DNA from: Sphingomonas sp. BAUL-RG-20F-R05-02
GTDB lineage: Bacteria; Pseudomonadota; Alphaproteobacteria; Sphingomonadales; Sphingomonadaceae
Direction: 5' to 3'
NCBI RefSeq assembly: GCF_022662305.1
Contig: NZ_JAKNQH010000002.1
Coordinates: 62,001-126,000, forward strand
DNA length: 64,000 nt
Every line of letters starts with the position of its first letter. Position 1 is the first letter of the stretch. A model generated the notes under the pieces. That model saw only the letters and a program-made list of their open reading frames with translations, was not told the DNA's origin and searched no databases. The position numbers and the translations under genes are program-made. Of the stretch, positions 62,936-64,000 are shown one piece after another.

Positions 62936-64000
62936 GTCCGCCGCTTCATCAGTCGTCCCTGCACCTGCTTCAGCCGCGTTACCCAGCCGAGCCGGTTGTG
63001 CGCGGCGCCGTCCTGCATCCGGCGGATCAGGATTTCGGGCGCGCACGGCAACCCAGTAACCGGATCGAGGTAGCGCGGATAGGCAATCAAAACCCCTGCG
63101 ACCAGCGCGTCCAGCGTCAGCGCCCGGCCGCGCCGATCCGGCACGGCAGCAAGATCGCGCGTCAGCCCCCAGCCGGCGTAGAACGGCACGCCGTGGCAGG
63201 TCACGTCCCGCCCGCGCAACAGCGCCTCGAACCCGCTCAATGAGGTGAGCACGTGGACACCATCGACGATATCGAGCAACGCCGCCATGCCGCCGCCGCG
63301 CACCACCCGGTCGGCATGAAGCAGCGCATCGGCATCGCGCACCGCGCCGACGCGGTGGCCTGCATCGACGTCGGGGTGCGGCCGGAACCAGATTTCGGCA
63401 TCCGGCTCCAGCGCGCGAGCGCGACGCACCAGATCGAGATTGCTGGTCAGCCCCGCGCCGCCGAGCCGCACCGACATATCATCCTCGACCTGCCCCGGCA
63501 CCAGCACCAACCGCTTGCCCGGTGCCCGCTCCGGAAAGACATGCGCGCCGCCACTGGCGTATTTGCTGATCCCCGCCCGCACGATCGTGTCGCGCAGATG
63601 CGCCGCGCGGGCGAGCAGTTCGGGCGAGAAGTCGTCGTGCGCGAGCAGGTGTTCGAGGTCGCTCTCCCGCGCCGGATCGTAATGGATGCCGCGCCGGTCA
63701 ACCGTTACCGATGAAGGCGGCACCAGATTGCTGCCCAGTCCGACCGATCGCACGAACCCGTCCTCGACGCGCACCAGCGGCACGCCCTGCGCCGCCGCCT
63801 GCTCCACCATCGCCGCCGATACGCGGGATGGCCACACCGCCACCGCCCCGCCCTGCCGACGCGCATAGCCAAGCGCGCTGGCTTCGGAACGGAAGAAGCG
63901 CAGCCGCTGCGTCGGCGTCCACAGGAACCGCGCGATCTCGCGCCGTTTCCACCAGCTAAATCCGCAGCCGGCGACGATCCCGCGGTTCGCCTCGAACAGC
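62932..64000 (-). CDS. Capsule polysaccharide biosynthesis protein, KpsC/LipA-like, 5' end beyond window
   Basis: The reverse frame is open from 62932 to the window end (356 codons, N-terminal part missing). The upstream portion reads FSWWKRREIARFLW and FFRSEASALGYARRQGGAVA, then VPLVRVEDGFVRSVGLGSNL, ISKYASGG, IWFRPHPDVDAGHRVG and a C-terminal FYAGWGLTRDLAAVPDRRGR, the marks of one KpsC beta-Kdo transferase half. Full KpsC has two such halves (about 670 residues); this may be one half or a single-domain member. Coupled to the GT4 gene by ATGA. Confidence 0.88.
   Translation of the reverse strand, partial: LFEANRGIVAGCGFSWWKRREIARFLWTPTQRLRFFRSEASALGYARRQGGAVAVWPSRVSAAMVEQAAAQGVPLVRVEDGFVRSVGLGSNLVPPSSVTVDRRGIHYDPARESDLEHLLAHDDFSPELLARAAHLRDTIVRAGISKYASGGAHVFPERAPGKRLVLVPGQVEDDMSVRLGGAGLTSNLDLVRRARALEPDAEIWFRPHPDVDAGHRVGAVRDADALLHADRVVRGGGMAALLDIVDGVHVLTSLSGFEALLRGRDVTCHGVPFYAGWGLTRDLAAVPDRRGRALTLDALVAGVLIAYPRYLDPVTGLPCAPEILIRRMQDGAAHNRLGWVTRLKQVQGRLMKRRT

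Noticed and set aside
1..64000. Mobile elements, CRISPR arrays, tRNA or rRNA genes
   Set aside because: No transposase or integrase genes, no direct-repeat arrays and no recognisable tRNA or rRNA segments were seen.

Overview
The window reads as chromosomal DNA of a sphingomonad (Alphaproteobacteria, Sphingomonas-like). Indicators are the high GC content, two large TonB-dependent receptors, an UrcA-family protein, a ceramide-type fatty-acid hydroxylase, a KpsC/KpsS capsule system, and dense operons with ATGA/GTGA stop-start overlaps. I saw no insertion sequence, phage, CRISPR array, tRNA or rRNA. The genus assignment is inference.

Layout. 1-6.7 kb: triosephosphate isomerase (partial), GTP-dependent PEP carboxykinase divergent from a LysR regulator with two tandem HTH domains, two small unknown proteins and a carotenoid oxygenase. 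6.8-14.8 kb: a cytosolic chemotaxis-type transducer, a PilZ protein, an exported metallo-beta-lactamase-fold enzyme, a small unknown protein, a GH3 glycosidase with PA14 insert, a two-TM unknown protein and a membrane sterol desaturase-type hydroxylase. 15-28.2 kb: LysR regulator, then an operon for an ABC importer, the two urea-carboxylase-associated proteins (UAAP1/2, in other bacteria a carboxyguanidine deiminase), a urea/guanidine carboxylase, allophanate hydrolase, and a soluble hybrid kinase with a LuxR-type response regulator. It is best read as a guanidine (or urea) nitrogen-salvage operon. 28.2-37.7 kb: TPR-sulfotransferase, a second desaturase read in frame into a secreted beta-propeller, a second exported MBL-fold enzyme, UrcA, a TonB receptor, a 2Fe-2S ferredoxin, a 50-residue hydrophilic protein and a MarC-family protein.

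37.9-56.9 kb is the most interesting part. Amino-acid permease, GntR/FCD regulator, 4-hydroxyproline epimerase, DHDPS-family deaminase, FAD-dependent D-amino-acid dehydrogenase, M24 imidodipeptidase, DUF885 peptidase-like protein, Ldh-family reductase, GH127 beta-L-arabinofuranosidase, a large exported DUF5695-like protein, a POT peptide symporter and a TonB receptor occupy four or five transcription units. A GTATAC-centred motif recurs in the control region of these units, usually on the predicted -10 box. I propose a regulon for using hydroxyproline-rich plant glycoproteins (extensin-like): glycopeptide uptake, de-arabinosylation, peptide breakdown, peptide import, and conversion of hydroxyproline towards 2-oxoglutarate.

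57.2-64 kb: capsule genes (KpsS-like and KpsC-like proteins, a GT4 glycosyltransferase), a membrane sulfatase-fold phosphotransferase-like protein, an SDR oxidoreductase and a fatty-acid 2-hydroxylase-like protein. The KpsC gene runs off the right edge.
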